The translations under genes were made by a program, and so were the position numbers. The notes under the pieces are model-generated. The model was not told where the DNA came from. It ran no database searches and was given only the letters and a program-made list of their open reading frames with translations. Below, one piece after another: positions 27,239 through 34,286 of a stretch of DNA of 64,000 nucleotides; within the stretch, counting starts at the first letter, position 1, and each line of letters starts with the position of its first letter. The stretch is from Gammaproteobacteria bacterium (GTDB lineage Bacteria > Pseudomonadota > Gammaproteobacteria > Steroidobacterales > GCA-2729495): NCBI GenBank assembly GCA_024229935.1, contig JAAERX010000156.1, positions 1 through 64,000 of the forward strand, written 5' to 3'.

Positions 27239-28564
27239 TTAAGGCTTTGACCTTCCCGAGAGAATAATCAGGATAGCAATCAACACAATAATGGCATTAA
27301 CACCCGCCATCATTGTAAAAGGTGCACCAGGGCCAAAACTATCAAATACCCGTCCACCAAAAAATGTAGCAAATAATATTCCTGTGGTACCCACTAATCC
27401 GAATACACCCACCGATGCACCACGAATTTTAGCTGGAGCCTCCTGTCCAAGTAGTGCATTACCAGCCACAATGGCACTTATTTCACCAATACCAAGAACA
27501 AACGTGGCAGCAAGCATTACCGGCATATCATAAGGATCGCTGACAGTTCCAATCATGTAATAACCAATAGTTGCCAGTGTCATAGCAATACAAAGAGCGA
27601 CAACACGATTAATCCGATCAACAATAATTCCAAATACCGGAGCCCACAACCAGTTAGCAAGAAGTAATGCGCCCAGAGACTGGCCGGCTGCAATAATTGC
27701 CTGCCCGGGATCAACGCCCTGTTCTGCACCAGCACGAACAAACCACAGTGAATAAAATGCACCAATCACTACTATGTCACCACGTGCAGCAAATGCAGAT
27801 GCGTAAGACAGTGCCAACCGGGGACTATCATTTGCAGCCCTTAAGCCTGCAATAAAACCTGCTATAGGTGATTTTCTTGTTTCTACATCTTGATCCTGAA
27901 TAATTCGGCCTTTAAAAAAACCAAAACGGAATATGACTGCTGCAAGTATTGCGATAAAAGCACCAAGCCAATAGGTATAACGTGCCGCCTGCTCAGGGGG
28001 GTACCCCATACCTTCAAAATTACCAGGCAACCTTGCAAGAATAAGAGACACCGTCAGGATCGCAAAGCTTGTTATAAAGCTGTTCAGGCCTCCCCATTTA
28101 CCTCGTGAGACCTCCTGTGGAAAATCCTGCATAGTCGCAATAACCATTACAGATGCAGTAGCAACACCAACCGCAAATATGAGCCGATAAAAATAAAGCT
28201 CTGTAAGTGAGGCTGCTGTGGGGAAGAGCATAAAACCAACGGCCCATATCAGGAAGCCGGTAATAAGCAACATTCGCCGACCACTACGATCTGAGATCGC
28301 ACCCACTACGCCCATAATAATGAGTGCCGTACCTTCATGCAGAAAGTTCAGGTATCCAGTTACTGTTCCTTGTTGCTCAACAGGTATGTGTAGTATTTCT
28401 TCAAGAATATACGGCTGGACAAAGTTGATAAATGTCACAAGTGTGACAAAGGTAAATGAACAAACAAAAAAGGTGCAGGCATTAACACGACTAACACCCG
28501 GAACCAACCAGAAGGGCCCAAATTTAATACCGCTTTGGTCTGGTTCCTGTTGTACCTCAGCCAC
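27239..28564 (-). CDS. MFS transporter, paralog of 17641-18957
   Basis: Twelve-helix inner-membrane transporter of 441 residues with the loop signature GAISDRSGRRMLL. Shares the GPFWLVPG leader, QPYILEEILH helix-1 end, and ARGD segment with the MFS at 17641, so the two arose by duplication. Starts at GTG 28564; AGGGGGA lies 5 bases upstream, while the nearby ATG is out of frame. It lies downstream of the unknown paralog at 28669 but is separated by a terminator. Confidence 0.88.
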   Translation of the reverse strand: MAEVQQEPDQSGIKFGPFWLVPGVSRVNACTFFVCSFTFVTLVTFINFVQPYILEEILHIPVEQQGTVTGYLNFLHEGTALIIMGVVGAISDRSGRRMLLITGFLIWAVGFMLFPTAASLTELYFYRLIFAVGVATASVMVIATMQDFPQEVSRGKWGGLNSFITSFAILTVSLILARLPGNFEGMGYPPEQAARYTYWLGAFIAILAAVIFRFGFFKGRIIQDQDVETRKSPIAGFIAGLRAANDSPRLALSYASAFAARGDIVVIGAFYSLWFVRAGAEQGVDPGQAIIAAGQSLGALLLANWLWAPVFGIIVDRINRVVALCIAMTLATIGYYMIGTVSDPYDMPVMLAATFVLGIGEISAIVAGNALLGQEAPAKIRGASVGVFGLVGTTGILFATFFGGRVFDSFGPGAPFTMMAGVNAIIVLIAILIILSGRSKP

Positions 28565-28593
28565 GCATCCCCCTGTCTATCTGATATTCATAC

Positions 28594-28624
28594 AAAAAAC
28601 GCCAGAGAATGTTATTCCCCGGCG
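28594..28624 (-). terminator. Rho-independent terminator after the unknown gene at 28669
   Basis: On the minus strand a nine-pair stem (cgccgggga / tctctggcg, with two G-U pairs) is followed by six T. It ends the transcript of the unknown gene and lies just upstream of the MFS ribosome-binding site. Confidence 0.85.
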
Positions 28625-28668
28625 CTTAAAATTATTGCTATTGAACTGATATCAGCCCCCATAGACAC

Positions 28669-29406
28669 TTAGCTCAATGGGGACACTTCTATCGTTATAA
28701 GCCGAGTCTCTTCATCCCAATCAGAAATGTCAAAATGACTTTCAAGGTGACTTGCATAGCCAAGAAAACGTGGCTTGGTCCACATCTGATGAATTTTTTC
28801 TTCAGTTACATCTGTCCAGATATTACGTTTCCAGCCTTTTTCTAATACCCGTTTATAAGGCGATGTCCAACTAACTTTATTTAGACCATGCCATTGAAAC
28901 CCCTCACCTATAGTGAGATTCCTAAAACATGTTGGAGTAGTAACCGCATCCAATGCAAGATTAATATCACCCGTCTGCTCTATCCAGTAGACTCGTTCAT
29001 GCAAAATTTCATACATGGAATCAACATCATGTTTAACTATTTCAGGTAAAATTCCACGCTGCAGAGCAAAGTCAAAGGTCTTTAGATGTTCTTTAATAAG
29101 TGAATCATTCATCTGGTGCCAGTAAGGCATACGCATCTGATAGGTACGATAAATATCACTAAGCAATCTGCCTAACTCCGCATGACGATCGCCAGCAGGG
29201 CTTTCATCAAGACCCAGTTTTCTACAAATCAGTTCATCAACATCACGAGCAAGCCCTTCAGACTGTGCGGCAAACTTTGCTTCTATATCCTTGGCATTTT
29301 CATTGAAGGCTAACCAGCCCTTCATGATGGCATCAGCACGTACCTTTTCTTCAGGAGTCATGCTATTGGCCATGGTTTGACTAATATCTGCCTGTGCGGT
29401 GCCCAT
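28669..29406 (-). CDS. Uncharacterised soluble protein, paralog of 11683-12279
   Basis: Unknown 245-residue protein. Its C-terminal 150 residues align with the protein at 11683 through HQMNDSLIK, VKHDVDSM, HERVYWIEQTGD, SWTSPYKRVL, TEEKIHQMW, PRFLGYASH and DISDWDEE. The N-terminal 90 residues are mostly helical and have no counterpart of the same length in the shorter paralog. No signal peptide is evident. GGAG lies about 9 bases before the ATG, so the start is well supported. It is transcribed alone, bounded by a terminator downstream. Conserved His/Asp/Trp positions make an enzyme plausible, but no function is assigned. Confidence 0.75.
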   Translation of the reverse strand: MGTAQADISQTMANSMTPEEKVRADAIMKGWLAFNENAKDIEAKFAAQSEGLARDVDELICRKLGLDESPAGDRHAELGRLLSDIYRTYQMRMPYWHQMNDSLIKEHLKTFDFALQRGILPEIVKHDVDSMYEILHERVYWIEQTGDINLALDAVTTPTCFRNLTIGEGFQWHGLNKVSWTSPYKRVLEKGWKRNIWTDVTEEKIHQMWTKPRFLGYASHLESHFDISDWDEETRLITIEVSPLS

Positions 29407-29555
29407 CAGAATACTCCAAATTATTTATCTTCAGTCAGTCTGTACCCATGAACAAAATGGATCAAACCACAGAGCAGACTTTTCCCCGAACTGTCCACAG
29501 GTTGCACATATATGTAGTTACATATTTCTGCATTGCACCCTCAGAGCGGGGCTGC

Positions 29556-30410
29556 CTACTCCTTTTGACGTGCCTGTGCATCCGCAAAGAATAGCAACAT
29601 CATTTCACGTAACTGCACGTCTTTAAATGTTTCTATATGTGGGCCGTCATAGCGCAGAAAATTTTTAGGTTCACCTGCAGCAGCAAACAGCTCCTCACCA
29701 TTGCTAAAAGGAATCACAGCATCTTGTGTGCCATGAATAATCAGTAATGGGGTTGGGCTAATCTCAGCTATATAATCAATCAAATTATATTTGCGCGGCA
29801 TTGTCCATGAAGCCGGGTACTGGAAAGACCAGGTTAGCCAATGGCGGGAGGCAACTTCTCGTGTTATCTCAGGATAACTCGCAAATGCCGCATCCAAAAC
29901 CACGCCGGTCAGTCCATCAAGTAAATCCTGCCGGGTCGCAACCACATAACCGCTCATGGATGCACCAAGACTCTGGCCCAACATAAACACCGGCTTACCT
30001 TCCGTACGCGGGTCAGCAAACGTCCATTCAAGCGCCGCACTGATGTCAGCAAATATCTCAGGTATACCTGGCTTACCCTGTGAACTCCCATACCCCCGGT
30101 AATCAAGCATAAGCACCTGATAACCTTTCTCTGGTAACCAGTAGACACTGCCTAAATGAGTACTAATATTCTCGGCATTGCCATGGAAGAAAACAATTGT
30201 ACCTTTGACCTCACCATAAGCCTCCAGCCACCAGGCACTAAGTTGTGTGCCATCAGAAGAAGTAAGGCTGATATTTTCATATTTAATGCCCAGCTGTTCA
30301 GGTGTTCGTACCCATTGCTTTTGAGGGAAGAAAAGGTAACGACTACAGCCAGATAACTGCAGACCTATAACAACAAAAATAAGGATGATTCGTAGTTTAG
30401 AAATAGACAC
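29556..30410 (-). CDS. Lipoprotein alpha/beta hydrolase (BEM46/YfhR-like)
   Basis: Membrane- or envelope-anchored serine hydrolase. The lipobox LSGC follows a hydrophobic leader, then FFPQKQWVRTPEQLG as in the BEM46/ABHD13-like group. The core shows VFFHGNAEN (oxyanion loop), LDYRGYGSSQG, the nucleophile elbow GQSLGA, an acid in HGTQDAVIPF and the His in GPHIETF. The frame is open to 30452; GTG at 30410 is chosen because AGGCAGG lies 11 bases upstream and the leader then starts with a short basic n-region. ATG at 30431 is the alternative. It overlaps the end of the upstream DUF4105 gene by 14 bases, implying coupled translation. Confidence 0.85.
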   Translation of the reverse strand: MSISKLRIILIFVVIGLQLSGCSRYLFFPQKQWVRTPEQLGIKYENISLTSSDGTQLSAWWLEAYGEVKGTIVFFHGNAENISTHLGSVYWLPEKGYQVLMLDYRGYGSSQGKPGIPEIFADISAALEWTFADPRTEGKPVFMLGQSLGASMSGYVVATRQDLLDGLTGVVLDAAFASYPEITREVASRHWLTWSFQYPASWTMPRKYNLIDYIAEISPTPLLIIHGTQDAVIPFSNGEELFAAAGEPKNFLRYDGPHIETFKDVQLREMMLLFFADAQARQKE

Positions 30411-32304
30411 GATAGTAAAGACCTGCCTCATTAATACCACTTGATTCATCAATACTACGCTTGAAATGAAGCCTTATCGCATTGTTGCGCGTTAAAACAA
30501 AATTTTGCCGGATTTCCAGTAACTGCCGGTCTGTACCACCAACAAAATGTAACGTCTCTGCTAGCAACATAGTATTACCCACAACGCCCTGACGCAGATA
30601 CGCAATACTACCCCCAGCTGCAACATCAACTTTGCCATCATTAAAGCCATCATTATATTCAGCACGCCCTCTCAACATGGTCACAATCCGACCATCAAAA
30701 ACTGTTTTATAACTAAGGCCTACCCCGCCATTACCCTGAAATGTTAATTCATCATCACCATTAGTCCACTGGCGATCAAACCCCAAACTGGTTTGCCAGG
30801 AAAGCGGCTTATAAAAATGGTCCCGGGGTGGGACAGAGGTAATCTCAAGAATATCCAATCGCTGCAACTGTAATCCATCATTTTCTCTATACCGTAAAAT
30901 AAAACGCCCCATATTGAGAGATGTATCACGTGGGAAGCCCGCCAAATTATCAAGCAAATCATGATAAGAGAGCCTCAATTCAATATCTGAATACCACTTG
31001 TCATCTTCTACACCAGCACCGGCAGACGCCATCATGGTGGCATGCCCGTCAAGTGGCGAGATGGGGGTAGGCGGAACTCGCTGTTCAGGGGGCCTCAACT
31101 TCCTGCTAGCCAAAAACGTCAATAACTTATAGCTACGCTCAGCAATACCGGGATCTCTTTCATCCTCATTGTATTCATAGCGCAGGAATTTATAGGCTGT
31201 GTAGGCAACCTGCGCTTGGTCACTCTCGCCAAGTTCAAGAAATTCTGCTTCATGCAATACCTGAATGTCTTGCGAAAGTGTCAGCGCCAACATCTGCTGG
31301 GACTTGTTTAGCAGGCCTATGTTGTATGTCACTACTGATTGATTCGATGGCCGATAGTAAACATCATCAATAAGGCCTGCCTTCTCAACCACTCTTACGG
31401 TATCTAAAGGTATAGCCCAGGCATCAAAACCACTGGTGATATCCAAATCAGGTCTGGCTACTTCAATCAATTCCAGCAATCGGAAGGAGCAGTTTTCATC
31501 AAAAAAATAATAATCAAAACTAATCTCATTCAACTCCCAAACATGTGCCAGCATCTGATCTACTTCAGCAGGAGTTAAGGCAAGACGGTATTCCCACAAA
31601 TCACGATTTTCCAGCCTGGAATATTTTTTGGTTTTCTCTATATATGTGCCGGAGGAAAAATGCCCGGGATAACCACCAGCAATACCTCGCCAGGCGTACA
31701 AAAGACCAGCCTCACTACCCGTTACGTTGGCACCAAAATTAAGTGCGTAGGACAACAGTGGCGAACTCTGATCAATATCAGGTGGATCAAAACGCAAGAA
31801 AGTATGCCCGTACATTGAGGAAGGGCTATTAACGTAGCTCGCTGCGAAAACAAGAACTATGCTGCTGGCATTAAGAGCATTTCTCCAGTCCTCATATTCC
31901 GGGCATTCAGCTTTAGAAATTTTAAGTTTTGAGAAATCAAGCTGTCTACTTAGCCAATTATAGCGGGCAGGAAATCTGCAACGCGTCTCGGGGGTATTAA
32001 CAAAAAGATTCAGGGTTGCACGTAACTCAGCTGCAGCATCGTCACCACCATCAGCAGCTAAAAAGAATGCCTTGTCATCAACATAGCTCTCAGGCCCACC
32101 AAAACTTTCATCATGATAGTGCAGTAAGGCAAGCCACTCAGCAGCTTTATACAACTGCTTATCTGCCGCCTGAGTCCAGAGGTAATCCACACTTGGCACA
32201 CCTACAGCATCTGCACGCGCTGCGGCAGGCTGCAGATATAGAAGCAGCATAAAACAACACGCTAAACGTTTAGTAAACAAAGCTGTAGAAGAAATAACAG
32301 GCAA
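30397..32304 (-). CDS. DUF4105 (Lnb N-terminal-like periplasmic domain) outer-envelope protein
   Basis: Contains a DUF4105 domain, recognised by SSMYGHTFLRFD, GGYPGHFSSGTYIEKTKKYS, LWEYRLALTPAEVD and FFDENCSFRLLELIE. The conserved His and Cys suggest a papain-like/NlpC-type fold, and this domain is also found at the N-terminus of lacto-N-biosidase-like proteins. The last 200 residues alternate polar and hydrophobic residues, ending in an aromatic (RVYF), which is typical of an outer-membrane beta-barrel. A signal peptide ends near AARA. The start is uncertain: TTG at 32304 falls inside the upstream terminator, TTG at 32280 gives a good signal peptide, and ATG at 32250 gives a short one. Confidence 0.8.
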   Translation of the reverse strand: MPVISSTALFTKRLACCFMLLLYLQPAAARADAVGVPSVDYLWTQAADKQLYKAAEWLALLHYHDESFGGPESYVDDKAFFLAADGGDDAAAELRATLNLFVNTPETRCRFPARYNWLSRQLDFSKLKISKAECPEYEDWRNALNASSIVLVFAASYVNSPSSMYGHTFLRFDPPDIDQSSPLLSYALNFGANVTGSEAGLLYAWRGIAGGYPGHFSSGTYIEKTKKYSRLENRDLWEYRLALTPAEVDQMLAHVWELNEISFDYYFFDENCSFRLLELIEVARPDLDITSGFDAWAIPLDTVRVVEKAGLIDDVYYRPSNQSVVTYNIGLLNKSQQMLALTLSQDIQVLHEAEFLELGESDQAQVAYTAYKFLRYEYNEDERDPGIAERSYKLLTFLASRKLRPPEQRVPPTPISPLDGHATMMASAGAGVEDDKWYSDIELRLSYHDLLDNLAGFPRDTSLNMGRFILRYRENDGLQLQRLDILEITSVPPRDHFYKPLSWQTSLGFDRQWTNGDDELTFQGNGGVGLSYKTVFDGRIVTMLRGRAEYNDGFNDGKVDVAAGGSIAYLRQGVVGNTMLLAETLHFVGGTDRQLLEIRQNFVLTRNNAIRLHFKRSIDESSGINEAGLYYRVYF

Positions 32305-32338
32305 AAAAAACCGGCAACCCTTTAATAAGAGTTGCCGG
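32303..32338 (-). terminator. Rho-independent terminator after the DUF3015 gene
   Basis: Stem ccggcaac / gttgccgg with a 12-base loop; on the minus strand it is followed by eight T. It ends the DUF3015 transcript 14 bases after its stop codon and overlaps the earliest possible start of the DUF4105 gene. Confidence 0.92.
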
Positions 32339-32351
32339 CCCTTCTTAAAGC

Positions 32352-32831
32352 CTAGATATACTGTGACAGTCTGGAATCATTACCCAGAACTTCCCACATA
32401 TTTGCCAGCACTTCTTCCTGCGTGACATTTTGTGTAGTAAAAATTTCTGAGTAGTTGTTATGCATAGTTTCCTTGAAATAAGCACGATCTTCCTGCTTAA
32501 CACCCAAGGTTACAGCAACAGCCGTCAGAACCTCGCCATCACCACTTGCAACATCTTCACTAAACTCATCCATGACAGCACCAACTTTCACCATCTCTTT
32601 ACCATCATAGGTAATGGTGCCTGATGATGAACAACCATTAGTACCCGATGTAACACCAAAGGTATTGTTGCCTGTTGAACCATTGGTTGTTAAACCAAGA
32701 ACATGTGTAGCAGTACCAGTCTGGCCTTCAAATAACATCTGGCCCCAACCACAACCCGGACCACCTGCTGCACCAGCAAATGCCGATGTAGACAATGCAC
32801 TTAAAGCAATCGCAACAAAAAACTTCTTCAT
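32352..32831 (-). CDS. DUF3015 family secreted protein
   Basis: Small exported protein of 159 residues with a Sec signal (MKKFFVAIALSALSTSAFA cleaved before GAAGG). The mature part has GPGCGWGQMLFEGQ and NNTFGVTSGTNGC, hallmarks of DUF3015, with two or more cysteines that could form a disulfide. Function unknown. Its strong leader and dedicated terminator suggest an abundant monocistronic transcript. The start is supported by a GAAAGGGGTTTCAC-type site. Confidence 0.88.
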   Translation of the reverse strand: MKKFFVAIALSALSTSAFAGAAGGPGCGWGQMLFEGQTGTATHVLGLTTNGSTGNNTFGVTSGTNGCSSSGTITYDGKEMVKVGAVMDEFSEDVASGDGEVLTAVAVTLGVKQEDRAYFKETMHNNYSEIFTTQNVTQEEVLANMWEVLGNDSRLSQYI

Positions 32832-33074
32832 AGTGAAACCCCTTTCTATTTACCAACAAATTAATAACCTTAACTATTGATACTAGCAGCTTTGACGAAC
32901 ATTTCTAGCCAAAAGTTAAACAATTAAATTCCCTAAGAATTCTTTTAAAACAAGTAGTTAAATACCCCCCAACAGGGTTCTATATAAAGGTGTAGCGTTT
33001 GTTACCCATAGTGTGCGTACATCTGCATCATCGATGAAACCTAGATCCTTCACCAACATAAATTGCAACATTCT

Positions 33075-33107
33075 GGCCTTTGTCCCAACAGCACAGGGCC
33101 AAAGGCC
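33075..33107 (-). terminator. Strong hairpin after the molybdoenzyme beta-subunit gene
   Basis: A 12-base stem with one mismatch (ggcctttgtccc / gggccaaaggcc) and a nine-base loop, 20 bases after the beta-subunit stop codon. No T-run follows on either strand, so it may be a processing or stabilising 3' hairpin rather than an intrinsic terminator. The remaining 200 bases up to the DUF3015 gene hold only that gene's promoter region. Confidence 0.6.
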
Positions 33108-33126
33108 TGCCGTCATTTAATACCTG

Positions 33127-34128
33127 CTATGCAACCTTCACATCAGGGATGTTGAACAGTGATTTCCACTCTCTGGCAATCAGCAGGTCCATTAATTCTG
33201 ATTCCTTACCCGCCTGTTTGCGTTCCATCTCTTCATGCATGGTAATCAACGCCTGATCTACTGCAGGACCAAACAAAGATCGTAAATACTCCATTGGCAC
33301 CCGAGGATCATCTTCATCTACAAAGTTACCTTCTTCATCAAATTTAGGCGGCAAGATAGGTGGCACGTAATACACATTTGCCTCCGTACCAAACTCAGGA
33401 TGCAATGGCAGTGCCACCTTCCACTGATTTACCAGTTTGTCGATAGGGCCATTCTCATCTTCAAGGAAACCAACAAAACGTAATCTACCAGGGCATTGCC
33501 TTGCACATGCCGGTGCGACACCCTCTTCAAGCCTTGGGAAACAAAAGATGCACTTCTGACTCTTGCCCTGCACATAGTTAAAATACACTTTATCGTACGG
33601 GCAGGCCTTGTTACATTCACGAAAGCCCTGACACTTATCCTGATCCACAAGCACAATGCCATCTTCTTCGCGCTTATAAATTGCACGCACCGGACAGGCC
33701 TCCAGACATGCCGGCTTGGTGCAGTGGTTACACAACCGGGGCAGGTAAAAGTGGTAATTATTCGGGTATTCACCACTAGAAGTATCCTCATCCCAGTTTG
33801 CGCCCTTGCCCATCGGCCATTCCTGCTGCAGACGCTTTTCCGTGCCTTCAAAATACACAGCATCAAAATTCAACGGAATTTCCTCACCATGATCTTCTTT
33901 AGGCGGCAGTACACCTGCTTTCAGTGCTGTACCATCTTCATTCCAGCCACCACCACCTTCTTCCCAGTAACGCGGGTAACCTGGACCCGGCTTTGTTTCC
34001 ACGTTGTTCCACAACATGTACTCCTGGCCTGGCTCATCTGTCCATAGTGACTTACATGCAGCAGTACAAGCCTGGCAGCCTATGCACTTGTTTAAGTCGA
34101 TCACCATAGCGACCTGTTTTTGTGTCAT
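33127..34128 (-). CDS. Iron-sulfur beta subunit of a type II DMSO-reductase-family enzyme
   Basis: Electron-transfer subunit of the NarH/DdhB/EbdB/SerB type, 333 residues. Four cysteine groups: CIGCQACTAACK (15-26), CNHCTKPACLEACP, CQGFRECNKACP and CIFCFPRLEEGVAPACARQCPGR. In the third group a Phe stands where NarH has Trp and ordinary ferredoxins have Cys, so this cluster is predicted to be [3Fe-4S]. The other three should be [4Fe-4S]. The segment LWNNVETKPGPGYPRYWE is characteristic of the type II subfamily. No signal peptide, so it would be exported with the Tat-bearing alpha subunit. GAGG lies 8-9 bases before the ATG. No gamma (heme b) or TorD-like chaperone gene is next to it. Confidence 0.93.
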   Translation of the reverse strand: MTQKQVAMVIDLNKCIGCQACTAACKSLWTDEPGQEYMLWNNVETKPGPGYPRYWEEGGGGWNEDGTALKAGVLPPKEDHGEEIPLNFDAVYFEGTEKRLQQEWPMGKGANWDEDTSSGEYPNNYHFYLPRLCNHCTKPACLEACPVRAIYKREEDGIVLVDQDKCQGFRECNKACPYDKVYFNYVQGKSQKCIFCFPRLEEGVAPACARQCPGRLRFVGFLEDENGPIDKLVNQWKVALPLHPEFGTEANVYYVPPILPPKFDEEGNFVDEDDPRVPMEYLRSLFGPAVDQALITMHEEMERKQAGKESELMDLLIAREWKSLFNIPDVKVA

Positions 34129-34212
34129 GCGTCTTGCCTCTATTTAGTGCAGTTTTTGATCCAACGATTTTGGGGCAGGCCCCATGAATGTTTAACCTTC
34201 CTGCGAGTCATT

Positions 34213-34238
34213 TGTAGCGGTTAAAACCGCTCCTGCAA
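34213..34238. repeat. REP-like palindrome between alpha and beta subunit genes
   Basis: The core agcggttaaaaccgct, flanked by TGTA and CCTGCA, resembles the GTAGGAGCGGTT-type repetitive extragenic palindromes of many gammaproteobacteria. It lies in the 158-base spacer between the molybdoenzyme alpha and beta genes. Only one copy was noticed in this window. It may tune the alpha-to-beta expression ratio. Confidence 0.5.
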
Positions 34239-34286
34239 CAACCACTCATTAAAGTGATTAAAACTATTTGTGTAAAAATTTTCCAA

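Noticed and set aside
33496-34047. Plus-strand 183-codon frame opposite the iron-sulfur beta subunit
   Set aside because: Antisense artefact of repeated Cys codons; the minus-strand product matches the NarH-type family throughout.
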